Assembly: GCA_964591455.1 (NCBI GenBank)
Contig: CAZQDZ010000022.1
Coordinates: 1 to 64,000, forward strand
DNA from: RFSX01 sp964591455
GTDB lineage: Bacteria; Bacteroidota; Bacteroidia; Chitinophagales; Saprospiraceae
Direction of reading: 5' to 3'
DNA length: 64,000 nt
The notes under the pieces were generated by a model. It saw only the letters and a program-made list of their open reading frames with translations. It was not told the origin of the DNA and did no database searches. Of this stretch, positions 54,947 through 63,792 are shown piece after piece (positions within the stretch are counted from its first letter, which is position 1; every line of letters begins with the position of its first letter). The position numbers were made by a program, and so were the translations under genes.

Positions 54947-55354
54947 TCAAATTGTAAGGCCTAAAGTCCTCATTACATAACCCAATATGTCTATTAAACT
55001 TTTAGGTCGTCTATACCAGCAGGCCCAAGATAGCGCTGTATCACCATTGGCATCAACTAACGCTTTCTGTGCCCCAAATTTCAACAACAATTCAATAACA
55101 TCCAAACTACAAAATGCAGCCGCGCGATGCAATGGCGTTTCTCCGTTCGTCTTTGCATCATAATAAAAGTTATGCGAACCAATTTTAAGAATTGTTTGTG
55201 CATTCCGATTTGCATGATTTTACAGTATCAACTGGATTACATCCAAATTCTCATTTTCCATGGTTACTGACGCGTGATGGAGAGGAGTTTCGTTTGATGG
55301 CACTTACCCTGATTCTACATTGGCGCCACTATCGAGCGATATTCTGATGCATTC
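54947..55354 (-). pseudogene. Decayed ankyrin-repeat gene
   Basis: Translation on the minus strand gives successive ankyrin repeats in one frame: ECIRISLDSGANVESG, stop, VPSNETPLHHASVTMENEN, stop, then DAKTNGETPLHRAAAFC and SLDVIELLLKFGAQKALVDA followed by NGDTALSWACWYRR. The TPLHHA and TPLHRAA signatures are clear. Two TAA stops interrupt the frame and the N-terminal end has no start. An open 61-codon part (54947-55132) is only the tail. It is flanked on the left by the thioredoxin gene and on the right by a decayed MBOAT fragment. Confidence 0.85.
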
Positions 55355-55624
55355 TAATTGGCTGCCATGCCAAAATCCACTGACAATAAAGATGACAAAA
55401 GTGTTTCTTATTCATCAAATTACTTCCTCTACTCCCTCCTAAAGGAATGTATACATAATCTCTAAACCATGGAGATAATGATATGTGCCATCTTCTCCAG
55501 AATTCTGCAATGTCCCTGGGAAAATATGGGAAGGCAAAATTCTTTTTAAGATTGAAACCAAATAGCCTAGCATACCAATCGCAATATCGGAATATCCAGA
55601 AAAGTCACCATATATCTGAAAGAA
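55355..55624 (-). pseudogene. Decayed fragment of an MBOAT O-acyltransferase gene
   Basis: Read on the minus strand and allowing frameshifts, the sequence gives FQIYGDFSGYSDIAIGM, then LFGFNLKKNFAFPYFPRDIA, EFWRRWHISLSPWFRDYVYI, PLGGSRGS, and NTFVIFIVSGFWHGAN. These are the core motifs of AlgI-like membrane-bound O-acyltransferases, including the catalytic His of GFWHG. At least three frameshifts (near 55565-55575, 55398-55405 and 55360-55366) and a stop where WTF is expected make it non-functional. No start or 5' part is present. The ORF on the opposite strand at 55483-55665 is a shadow. Confidence 0.85.
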
Positions 55625-55715
55625 CTAGAGGCTTGACCTTATCACAGATGGCCTCAATAAAATAGCGTGACCCACCACATTTTATGTCCTCAATTAATTA
55701 CTGTAATTTTATGCC

Positions 55716-55890
55716 GCTAAAGGTGACAGACACTGTGTCTGTCTTAAAAGGGAATCCAGTGAAAATCTGGAACAGTCCCCGCTGCTGTAAGGTGCATACA
55801 AAGGATGAGTAGCACTACAACCACTGTCAATTATGATGGGAAGGCCTACTCAAAGCACTAAGTCAGAAGACCTGCCTTGGTAATAATTCG
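55716..55890 (+). ncRNA. Cobalamin (adenosylcobalamin) riboswitch
   Basis: Conserved B12-riboswitch blocks appear in order: AAAGGTG at 55719-55725 after GCCGCT, a hairpin GACAGACAC/GTGTCTGTC, AAAAGGGAA (55747-55755), the central CAGTCCCCGCTGCTGTAA (55773-55790), GATGGGAAGG (55835-55844), and the B12-box CAGAAGACCTGCC (55864-55876). A downstream stretch (AACAGGTTCGGAGG, about 55896-55909) lies before the start codon at 55948 and could be the regulated ribosome-binding region. The riboswitch lowers expression of the downstream BtuB-like receptor when cobalamin is plentiful. Confidence 0.93.
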
Positions 55891-55947
55891 TTTTAAACAG
55901 GTTCGGAGGAAACCATCTAAAACATAATATTATTTGGAGATATAGAC

Positions 55948-57846
55948 ATGAGATTTGCATTTCTAATGTTATTAGTTGCGTGTACTGACCTTTATGGTCA
56001 GGAGGACACTCTTACCTTAGACCCAAGCATTTGGCATGTAGAAGTAGAGGCCCTCACGATACTACAAACTTCTAACATTTCATCTGACAATAAGGTTAGT
56101 GACATAGTACCAGGTTTGCAAACCCAGCCTGATAAATTACTGGATAATCAGACCAGTGCTTACATCAAATCATACGGACTGGGTTCACTGGCGACAATTT
56201 CTCTTTGGGGTGGCAATGCAAGCCAGACACTGATTACTTGGGAAGATGTGCCTGTCACTAATCCTATGCTGGGACTGACTGACTTGTCCTTGCTCACTGG
56301 TTTTTATAATCAATCACTGAGTCTAGACAAAGGAGGAGCTAGCGCCGATAGAGGTTCTGGTGCAATCACAGGCGTAGTGGATGTGAGCAGACAGCCCTAC
56401 ATGGCGCTTGACAATATTAACGGATGGCATGTAGGTGGCGGCATGTCTCTCGGTAGTTTTGATGCTGAACATTATCACGCTGATGCCTCTATATCATCTG
56501 GAAAGACCCGCGTGGAAATAAGCGGTTTTCTTAGAGCAGCTGACAATAATTTCAGTTACATACTGGGATCTAATGAGCTCATAAATACCAATGCTGATAT
56601 CTCATCCATGGGTCTACTTCTGAATGCAGATTATCAAGTTCATCCCCAGCACAAGATTACCTTAGATGGATGGATGCAGAAAACAGAAAAGGGAATCCCA
56701 CCTACCACCACACAGACCAGATCCGTTGCTAGACAGAATGATAGGCTGAATCGCTTCCGTCTTGGCTGGATTGCTCAGTCTAACCAGCTCCAATGGCAAT
56801 CCACACTAGCCTATCTCGATGAACATAATAATTTTCAAGACGATGAGATTCTCCTGGATGCAAGAAATAGATTTACTCGCCTCTGGTATCAAGGGGAGGT
56901 GAATTATAAACTAGGGGTATTCCTAGCGAAAGGAAAATATGAATTTAACCAGACCAATGGGTTCTCAGATAATTATCTAGATGGTTCCCAGCAGCTTACT
57001 GTCCATGCACTCTATGGCAATCTTATATATTTTAGTAATCGCTGGCAGGTGGACCTTGGTCTAAGAAAGGAAAGGAACAACATCACTCGTGTGCCACTTA
57101 TACCTGCATGGAATATTTCGTATAATAAAGACAAGTGGGGAGTGAAAGCGAAATGGACTAGAGAGTTTAGAGCACCTACGCTGAATGAAATATTCTGGCA
57201 GCCCGGAGGCAACCCCGAGTTAAGTCCTGAGAAAGGATGGAATCAGGAATTGCAATTCTACACGAGGAAACTCATTCCATATGTGACTCATATAGAAACG
57301 AACCTCTATCATCGACGTATCACTGATTGGATATTATGGGCGCCTGTAGAGAACACCTTTATCTGGCGACCATTCAATATAGGTCTTGTGCGAAGCTATG
57401 GCCTAGACATTGCGCTTGAAAACGAAACCAACATCGGTGACTATAACCTAACGACTTCCTTAGGATATAATTATACCCGCTCAGAAAATCTCAATCAAGT
57501 GGACCTGCCGAAAATTGAAATAGGAGACCAACTTATCTACACACCACGACACCAGTTCAGAGGCTCCTCTACCTTAAGTATAAATGGATGGGAAGCACAG
57601 ATAAATGTAAATCATACTGGACAAGTAGCAGGTGTCAATGAAAATTTAGATGGTTATACAATCGTATCAGCCAATGTTAGAAAATTGCTTTCAGAAGACA
57701 TTTATAACGGTAGTATATATGTGGAATTAGAAAATATACTCAATGCAGATTTCAGAGTTATAGAAAGGCGACCTATGCCCGGGCGCTATATCACTATAGG
57801 GATAAGACTAACAATAAATAAATTTAAAGAAACTAGAGATGAATAA
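55948..57846 (+). CDS. btuB: BtuB-like TonB-dependent cobalamin receptor
   Basis: 632 residues with a signal peptide (about 1-17, ending LYGQ). There is no carboxypeptidase-like domain: the plug begins soon after (VSDIVPGLQTQ, KSYGLGSLATISLWGGNASQTLITWEDVPVTNP, and the GSGAITGVVDV motif), followed by a 22-strand type barrel ending PGRYITIGIRLTI. The cobalamin riboswitch directly upstream identifies the ligand as vitamin B12 or another corrinoid. The next gene overlaps the stop by eight bases, so the two are translationally coupled. Confidence 0.9.
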   Translation: MRFAFLMLLVACTDLYGQEDTLTLDPSIWHVEVEALTILQTSNISSDNKVSDIVPGLQTQPDKLLDNQTSAYIKSYGLGSLATISLWGGNASQTLITWEDVPVTNPMLGLTDLSLLTGFYNQSLSLDKGGASADRGSGAITGVVDVSRQPYMALDNINGWHVGGGMSLGSFDAEHYHADASISSGKTRVEISGFLRAADNNFSYILGSNELINTNADISSMGLLLNADYQVHPQHKITLDGWMQKTEKGIPPTTTQTRSVARQNDRLNRFRLGWIAQSNQLQWQSTLAYLDEHNNFQDDEILLDARNRFTRLWYQGEVNYKLGVFLAKGKYEFNQTNGFSDNYLDGSQQLTVHALYGNLIYFSNRWQVDLGLRKERNNITRVPLIPAWNISYNKDKWGVKAKWTREFRAPTLNEIFWQPGGNPELSPEKGWNQELQFYTRKLIPYVTHIETNLYHRRITDWILWAPVENTFIWRPFNIGLVRSYGLDIALENETNIGDYNLTTSLGYNYTRSENLNQVDLPKIEIGDQLIYTPRHQFRGSSTLSINGWEAQINVNHTGQVAGVNENLDGYTIVSANVRKLLSEDIYNGSIYVELENILNADFRVIERRPMPGRYITIGIRLTINKFKETRDE

Positions 57847-58816
57847 AAATCTACTATCAGTACTTCTATTAATATTTGTACTACACGTTGGTTACGGACA
57901 GACCACTTCTGACTTTGAGTCATTTAATTTACCGCCAGAGACCTTTCTAAATGGTTCTGACGGTTCCGGAGGATTCACAGATGGAAATATCAGATTGCTT
58001 AATGATTTTAATGATGCCTATGGCTCTTGGACGGGATGGTCCATTTCCACTACTACTGATGTAGAGACACCAGGATTCGTAAATCAGTATAGTTGTATCG
58101 CGGGCAGTGGTGTAGATGGGTCGCCTACCTATGCTACCACCTTTGTTTCCGGAGAGAGTCTATTGCATACAGTGGATGAGGGAAGAGGTGTCGTAGAAGG
58201 ATTCTATATAAATAATTCTACCTATGCTGCATTAAGCATGAGAGATGGCGATGCTTTCGCCAAAAGGTTTGGCGGCGAGGATGGGACTGACCCTGATTTC
58301 CTTTTCGTTAGCATTAAGGAGTATGGAAGTAGTAATGTGAATAATGACAGCATCGTTTTTTATTTGGCAGACTACCGATTTGACAATTCGCAAGATGACT
58401 ACATCTTGGATGAATGGACTTACATAGACCTGACCCAATTCGGGAATGTAGATACCCTTTCATTTCAGTTGTTTTCGAGTGATGTGGGCCAATTTGGCAT
58501 CAATACACCAGCTTATTTCTGTATAGACAATATCATCACTAGAGATATGAACTCGACCTCTACTAATGAGATAGGAGACATAAATAGCATTATATCTGTC
58601 TACCCCAACCCATCTAATGGCGACATTTGGATAGAAAATAAAGAAGCATTTACCGAATACACTATCGTGGATATACTAGGCAAACAGCTTGCAGATGGGC
58701 CGCTAGTAGATGGTCTTCAGCAGTTGCATATAGGAGATTTAGGCAGTGGACAGTACTTTTTGAATCTCCGAGGGGCTAATAATGTGCAGGCTATCCGACC
58801 AATACTTCTGCATTAG
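57839..58816 (+). CDS. DUF4465 protein with T9SS tail, partner of the B12 receptor
   Basis: 325 residues with a signal peptide (about 1-20, ending GYGQ). The DUF4465 domain spans about residues 22-235 (DFESFNLPPETFLNGSDGSGGF to YFCIDNI), with the SWTGWSIS segment. The last 75 residues are a type IX sorting domain (ISVYPNPSNGDIWIEN), so it should be surface exposed via T9SS. It starts inside the end of the BtuB-like gene and shares its B12 riboswitch. I infer that it captures corrinoid for the receptor. I recall, without being able to check, a Bacteroides cobalamin-binding protein of this domain class (BtuH). Confidence 0.85.
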   Translation: MNKNLLSVLLLIFVLHVGYGQTTSDFESFNLPPETFLNGSDGSGGFTDGNIRLLNDFNDAYGSWTGWSISTTTDVETPGFVNQYSCIAGSGVDGSPTYATTFVSGESLLHTVDEGRGVVEGFYINNSTYAALSMRDGDAFAKRFGGEDGTDPDFLFVSIKEYGSSNVNNDSIVFYLADYRFDNSQDDYILDEWTYIDLTQFGNVDTLSFQLFSSDVGQFGINTPAYFCIDNIITRDMNSTSTNEIGDINSIISVYPNPSNGDIWIENKEAFTEYTIVDILGKQLADGPLVDGLQQLHIGDLGSGQYFLNLRGANNVQAIRPILLH

Positions 58817-59191
58817 GGTTAAAATAAACGCGAATTTATTAAAAACATAATATCCTCTTTATCAATCAATTACATATTATTTTTCTGTTTTTTTTCAATA
58901 AACCCAAATTTTCAAGGATTCTACCCAACCAATATTGAAGGAAATCAGTCTTTAGAAATAGATCAGCTATGAAAAAGCACTTTACTTTATTGTGGAATTA
59001 GTGATTTCTTAGATGTTTTTCTCTATTCCGCATGGTGGCCATAAAGTTGCAACGACAGACTCGATTAACTAAGGTTTAGTTTTCGTCGCAACTTTTGGCC
59101 TTTTTTTTTGCCATCCTTATAGAACATTCCTCCAGTAGAATCAGAAATAAATAATTACTATCTTCATAGCAATTATTTAATATCTGAAATT
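58817..59191. other. Intergenic region
   Basis: This 375-base T-rich gap holds the terminator at 59037-59109 and otherwise no ORF or RNA gene that I can support. Confidence 0.4.
59037..59109 (+). terminator. Long stem terminator
   Basis: GGCC..AAGTTGC..ACGA (59037-59056) pairs with TCGT..GCAACTT..GGCC (59083-59100), followed by T9. Confidence 0.8.
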
Positions 59192-59731
59192 TTGAACATA
59201 GAGACCATCATAGAAGGTTGCAAAATGAATGACCGTCGCTGTCAAGAACAGCTATACCGGTCCCAGTTTCCAATCTTAATGTCTATGTGTCTGCGATACA
59301 CAGCCGACAGAGAGAAGGCCGCAGCGATAATCAATGATGGAATGTTCAAGGTATTTACTAAGATAGACCAGTATGAGCACAAAGGTAGCTTTGAGGGTTG
59401 GATACGAAGAATCGTCTTCAGGTGTCTATCAGATGCTGTTAGAAAAGACAGTAACTATTTGAAATTTATGGTCTTTGAAGACCAGGAACAAAGTTCTATC
59501 CCACTCGCATTGACTCATCTATATGAGGAGGATATAATTAGGATGATTAAGAAAATTCCAAATGCGTCCGGTGAAGTATTCACTATGTACGCTATTCAGG
59601 GATATAGTCATAAGGAGATAGCAGAAGCCAAAGGTATTAGTGTAGGAACTTCCAAATGGCATTTATCAGAAGCAAGGAGAAAATTACAAGAATTGATCCT
59701 TGAAACAGACAAGAATAGAAATGCAGGATAA
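59192..59731 (+). CDS. ECF-type RNA polymerase sigma factor
   Basis: 179 residues from a TTG at 59192 (an alternative ATG is at 59225). Region 2 (CRYTADREKAAAIINDGMFKVFTKIDQYEHKGSFEGWIRRI, about 30-75) and region 4 with the helix-turn-helix GYSHKEIAEAKGISVGTSKWHLSEARRKL (about 135-165) are clear. The aromatic-rich 2.3/2.4 region is typical of Bacteroidota ECF factors. It directs RNA polymerase to an unknown regulon. The next gene overlaps it by 11 bases and encodes a likely membrane partner. Confidence 0.9.
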   Translation: MNIETIIEGCKMNDRRCQEQLYRSQFPILMSMCLRYTADREKAAAIINDGMFKVFTKIDQYEHKGSFEGWIRRIVFRCLSDAVRKDSNYLKFMVFEDQEQSSIPLALTHLYEEDIIRMIKKIPNASGEVFTMYAIQGYSHKEIAEAKGISVGTSKWHLSEARRKLQELILETDKNRNAG

Positions 59732-60887
59732 AGAGCATTTAACATATAACGAAGAATACATCAGCAAGAATTGGAGCCAAGTGGCGAAGAGACTTGATGA
59801 GGTGGTTCCAGTAGCACAGCCGCAAAGGAATAATAACAAGTTTTTACTTTTATTCCTCTCAGGCTTATTAGTACTGTCCACCGGGGTCGCCTCCTACTTT
59901 GCATTTATGTATGCTTCGCATATCCCATCAGCTACACTGACCAAGGAAAAAATAATCTACAAAGACAGAGTTAGTCTTGCTCCCTTACAAAAAGGTACTA
60001 AGGTTAATAAAGATGTATCTAATTCTTCTGCTTTGGCTTCGGTGAACCAAGGCAATTCATCTAACGCTATCTCTTATTATTTCGATGAAGAAGAATTGTA
60101 TTCTGATATGAATCGCCTAATTGGAGAGGAGAATAATGAAGCATCGACAAAGAAGAATACAAAACCTTTGGATTATATTGGTAGAATCTCCGCGCAGAAA
60201 GTGAACTTGAACAATACACCAAGAACGGTTCATATAGTCAATAATGATTCTAATAATGGTACCTATATAGAAGATAGGAATCTAGACTTCCATATAGCGT
60301 TGCAAGCAATTGTAACCTCTGACAAAGATTTTACTGGCGTAGGGTTTGCGACCGGTGTAGATATTCCAGTAGGTAAAAAATTCGGCATATCTACCGGACT
60401 AGGTGTTAATGTCTTATCCAGAGAACATTACTTCGTACCACCTTTAGACAGAGGGTCTTCTGCGAGCAAGCTACCTAATGCAGGGTTAGCCTCTCCTATA
60501 CCTGCTGGCACTGATACATACTACAATGGATTAAATACTATAAAGCAGGTATACCTACCTGTTAGTTTGAATTATAATCTTTCAAACAAAGTTGCAGTGA
60601 ACTCTGGTGTTAGAGTCAGATATACGTATAGTGAAGATTTGGATGAAAATCTACCTGGTCCTGTTACTAGAAGAGTGCCAATCACACTAGCAGAATCAGA
60701 ATCAATTTTTGCGGATACCAATCTGGGTATCTCTGCTGGGGTTACTCTAAGACTTAATCCTCACTTCAGCATATTACTTGATGGAGAATGGGGTGTGAAT
60801 AGACTGATTTCTGACCCAGTCATTCCAAACTTCGGAGAACAGCCAAGCCTGAATCTACTTAACTTGACTACGAGTTATAAGTTCTAA
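59721..60887 (+). CDS. Membrane protein paired with the sigma factor, possible anti-sigma with barrel-like C-terminus
   Basis: 388 residues from the ATG at 59721, overlapping the sigma gene. A short cytoplasmic N-terminus (1-43, NEEYISKNWSQVAKRLDEV, like Bacteroidota anti-sigma N-termini) precedes one transmembrane helix (about 44-66). A Ser/Asn-rich linker (about 80-190) leads to about 195 residues of alternating beta strands with porin-like features (GFATGVDIPVGKKFGISTGLGVNVLSR..., ending LLNLTTSYKF). The arrangement suggests an anti-sigma factor whose envelope domain senses the cell surface. A single polypeptide with an inner-membrane helix and a barrel-like tail is unusual. Confidence 0.7.
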   Translation: MQDKEHLTYNEEYISKNWSQVAKRLDEVVPVAQPQRNNNKFLLLFLSGLLVLSTGVASYFAFMYASHIPSATLTKEKIIYKDRVSLAPLQKGTKVNKDVSNSSALASVNQGNSSNAISYYFDEEELYSDMNRLIGEENNEASTKKNTKPLDYIGRISAQKVNLNNTPRTVHIVNNDSNNGTYIEDRNLDFHIALQAIVTSDKDFTGVGFATGVDIPVGKKFGISTGLGVNVLSREHYFVPPLDRGSSASKLPNAGLASPIPAGTDTYYNGLNTIKQVYLPVSLNYNLSNKVAVNSGVRVRYTYSEDLDENLPGPVTRRVPITLAESESIFADTNLGISAGVTLRLNPHFSILLDGEWGVNRLISDPVIPNFGEQPSLNLLNLTTSYKF

Positions 60888-60924
60888 GGATAATTTCTCC
60901 TTCGTATAAAATCAAGATTTAATT

Positions 60925-61599
60925 TTACCTATAAGTTGGACGCATACAATATGATAAGAACATTTCCTTGAGATGAGCTCTATCTATCTTATGCACCCCT
61001 GAATAGCTTATAATATATATAGATAGTTTATTCTTACTTATTACATCTTTAATCATCTTGATTCTATCTGGGGTAAGATATTGATCCTTATTGCCATAAG
61101 TGTATAGGATAGAGAGACTATTTAGTGCGGTAGCTGAAGACTTCAGATCTATATCTTCTGGTATCCAACAAGAATATCCAATTAAGATATCTGCTTCAAT
61201 TTTATCGTAGTGCAACCAGCGGAAAGCTGTCGTGCCTCCTTGGGAGAATCCTAAAATAATTTTGCGACATGCAGGTGCTAATTCAGCGCTAAAATGGTTA
61301 TACAGCACACTTAGATAATTAGAAAAATCTTTAATCTCATCCAACCTATCTCTGGAAGTCATCCAACTGGCAACGACATCTCCACCAAATCCATTTGCAT
61401 AAAATCTATTGAGTGCTTCAGGTGCTACAACAAAGTGCTCTTCAGGATTAAAGTCCTTAAACTTATACAACATTTGTTCGCAGAGCATATTGGACCCATG
61501 AAGGCAGAACCAGAAATATTTGGTTTTCTCTGATAATGTGCCGTAGGTCACATACCTAGCTGTCTTCTGCGTAGGTATATATTCCGTTTTTATTACCAT
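60925..61599 (-). CDS. Carboxylesterase/phospholipase-type alpha/beta hydrolase
   Basis: 224 residues, no signal peptide. LHGSNMLCEQM (about 33-43) supplies the oxyanion region, GFSQGG (about 118-123) the nucleophile Ser, and the acid and base are expected at GNKDQYL and GVHKID. It fits the cytosolic carboxylesterase/lysophospholipase-like hydrolases. Its gene ends the minus-strand run begun by the SDR gene and lies 9 bases after the kinase-like gene, so they are probably cotranscribed. Confidence 0.83.
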   Translation of the reverse strand: MVIKTEYIPTQKTARYVTYGTLSEKTKYFWFCLHGSNMLCEQMLYKFKDFNPEEHFVVAPEALNRFYANGFGGDVVASWMTSRDRLDEIKDFSNYLSVLYNHFSAELAPACRKIILGFSQGGTTAFRWLHYDKIEADILIGYSCWIPEDIDLKSSATALNSLSILYTYGNKDQYLTPDRIKMIKDVISKNKLSIYIISYSGVHKIDRAHLKEMFLSYCMRPTYR

Positions 61600-61608
61600 G
61601 TCACCTTG

Positions 61609-62655
61609 TTACTCAGTCATTAATTTTCTTGCGTAGCCAGCAAATATATCGGCCGCATTCTGAAATTTTTTCATTCGCTTATCCGTGGATTTACCGTTTA
61701 CATATCTCTGATATAGCTGAGCTGCGATGACCCCAATTCTTAGAAATGCAAAGGCATGATACCAATTGATATTATCCATAGAAAAACCAGTATACTCTGC
61801 ATACTTGTCTATGACAAACTGTTTTGTCGGAAATTCCGTAGAAAGATAGGCAGGTAAGTCATGTTTATCAAAGTAGGGTTCACGCCAATAACTCAAGGTT
61901 GTACCCAAGTCCACTAAGGGATCACCTAGTGTCGTCATATCCCAATCAAATACTGCAGTCACTTCGTCCGGATTATCTGGTTGAAACTGACAGTTATCTA
62001 GCTTTAGATCATTGTGAATAATTGAAATAGCCTGTGGCGTAGGGATGTTACCAGTCAGGTGTTCTATAACGTAATCCATGTCATTGGAATTCCCAGCCTT
62101 CACCAGACTCCATCTTTTTGCCAAGCCCGCAAGTTGTCTTTCTAGAAATCCTTCTGGCCTGCCCAACTTGGCTAAGTCTGCCTTTTCAAAGTCTACCTTG
62201 TGCAAATCAGCAGATACCTTGACTAGTGCCTCTGCTAGTCGCTCAGCTGCATTATTATAAGATTTAAAACAATCTAACACATGTGTTCGAACTACAACAC
62301 CAGTCTTGCGTTCGAGAACAACAAAAGGAGCGCCGATGATACTTTCATCATCACAATAATGATAAGCTTGTGGGGCTTGTTGAAAGAACTGATGTAATTT
62401 GGATAGCACACGAAATTCTCTTTTCATATCATGGGCACCTGGAGCGATCTTACCAAAGGGCGGTCTTCTTATTACCAGTTCTTTTTCTCCAAGCCTAAGC
62501 AGATAAGTTAGGTTCGCATGACCCCCATGAAACTGCAATACTTGCATATTCCCATTGGTCGTTTCTGGCATAACAGCTCTCAGGTACGCTTCTAGTGCAG
62601 CCCAATTTTGTTCCTCCCCCTCCCTCACTTGCATTGCTTTATCAATGTCTTTCAT
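61609..62655 (-). CDS. Phosphotransferase-fold kinase (APH/ACAD10-like)
   Basis: 348 residues. It shows the aminoglycoside-phosphotransferase/choline-kinase fold: LLRLGEKELVIRRPPFG (about 52-68) for nucleotide binding, catalytic loop IIHNDLKLDNCQF (about 210-222) and metal-binding FDWDMTTLGDPLVDLG (about 236-251). This subgroup (ACAD10/11-type and 'phosphotransferase family') is often encoded with acyl-CoA and hydroxy-acid metabolism genes, and may phosphorylate 4-hydroxy fatty acids. Neighbours are an esterase and an SDR. A role in hydroxy-acid catabolism is inferred. Confidence 0.88.
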   Translation of the reverse strand: MKDIDKAMQVREGEEQNWAALEAYLRAVMPETTNGNMQVLQFHGGHANLTYLLRLGEKELVIRRPPFGKIAPGAHDMKREFRVLSKLHQFFQQAPQAYHYCDDESIIGAPFVVLERKTGVVVRTHVLDCFKSYNNAAERLAEALVKVSADLHKVDFEKADLAKLGRPEGFLERQLAGLAKRWSLVKAGNSNDMDYVIEHLTGNIPTPQAISIIHNDLKLDNCQFQPDNPDEVTAVFDWDMTTLGDPLVDLGTTLSYWREPYFDKHDLPAYLSTEFPTKQFVIDKYAEYTGFSMDNINWYHAFAFLRIGVIAAQLYQRYVNGKSTDKRMKKFQNAADIFAGYARKLMTE

Positions 62656-62821
62656 TGTTTCACCATTTATATTTCATCAAAGTACTGAGTCATAAATCCC
62701 ACTTCTACATAAGACTTAATTCAGTCAATTGTGACAAAGAAATTCTCTGTAAAATAAAACTAAAAATAGAAATGCCTCCGAAACAAAACATCGGACAATA
62801 ATTCTATTTATTCAACTAAAC

Positions 62822-63565
62822 TTATAGAGAGGTTCCGCCATCGATGGGAAGCGCTTGACCTGTTACATATGAAGACTGCGATGAAGCTAACCAGATAATG
62901 GCATCTGCAATCTCGGACGATTCAGCAAACCTTCTTTGCGGAATTTTACTTATCAATTTTTCTTTTAGCTCAGGATGGTCTCCTAATAAATTATCTTCAA
63001 CCAAAGGCGTATTAGTGAATGATGGGCAAACGCAATTTATACGGATATTATATTTAGCATACTCTAAAGCGGCACTTTTGGTCATACCAACCACAGCAAA
63101 TTTACTTGCAGCGTATGAAATTCCCGTGGTCGAGGCTTTTATGCCAGCTATCGATGATACATTGATAATATTGCCGGAATTTTGCTTTACCATATATGGC
63201 AAAGCTGCTTTCATGCCATAAAAGACACCTGATTGATTGACTGCAATAACTCTATCCCAGTCATCTAGAGAATGGTCTGCCAATCGTGCATAGGTTTTAG
63301 TTCCTATCCCTGCATTATTAACTAACAAATCTATCTGTCCATAATGACCGACCGCCATTTCTATAAGTGCTTGCACTTCATCATATTTAGCTACATCCGT
63401 CTTTTGAAAAATCGCTTCTGCGCCATTCTCCCTTAGCACAGACATAGCTGCTTTCCCTCCTGATTCGTTGATATCAGAAACGACAATTCTATACTTTCTT
63501 TGCGCTAATTTCTTGCATGCTGCCAGACCAATTCCTGAGGCCCCTCCTGTGACTACTGCTACCAT
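62822..63565 (-). CDS. Short-chain dehydrogenase/reductase
   Basis: 247 residues, full length for a classical SDR. The Rossmann motif VTGGASGIGLAA is at about 5-16, NNAGIG at about 86-91, and the catalytic set Ser about 138 with YAASK (about 151-155). The C-terminus ends SYVTGQALPIDGGTSL as in classical SDRs. It oxidises or reduces a hydroxy/keto substrate with NAD(P)(H). It heads the minus-strand run that includes the phosphotransferase and the esterase, although the 166-base gap before the next gene may contain a second promoter. Confidence 0.92.
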   Translation of the reverse strand: MVAVVTGGASGIGLAACKKLAQRKYRIVVSDINESGGKAAMSVLRENGAEAIFQKTDVAKYDEVQALIEMAVGHYGQIDLLVNNAGIGTKTYARLADHSLDDWDRVIAVNQSGVFYGMKAALPYMVKQNSGNIINVSSIAGIKASTTGISYAASKFAVVGMTKSAALEYAKYNIRINCVCPSFTNTPLVEDNLLGDHPELKEKLISKIPQRRFAESSEIADAIIWLASSQSSYVTGQALPIDGGTSL

Positions 63566-63792
63566 TTGTAAAAGTTACTTGAGTTATTATAAATGTAACA
63601 ATAAGGATACCTCAGCGTTCAATAGTCCGAAAATAGTTTTCTTCTGAAACTCTGAAACGAGGTTTCGACACCATTTAGTTATAGATTCTATCTTCATCTA
63701 TCATGGAGGACTTTTAATTATGGATGAAAAGGTATGAAGCTAAAAGGAAAATTCGAATTGGAAAAAGTAACTAAAAAATCAAGAAATCACAT

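Noticed and set aside
55483..55665. 60-codon plus-strand frame
   Set aside because: The opposite strand encodes decayed MBOAT motifs, so this frame is a by-product.
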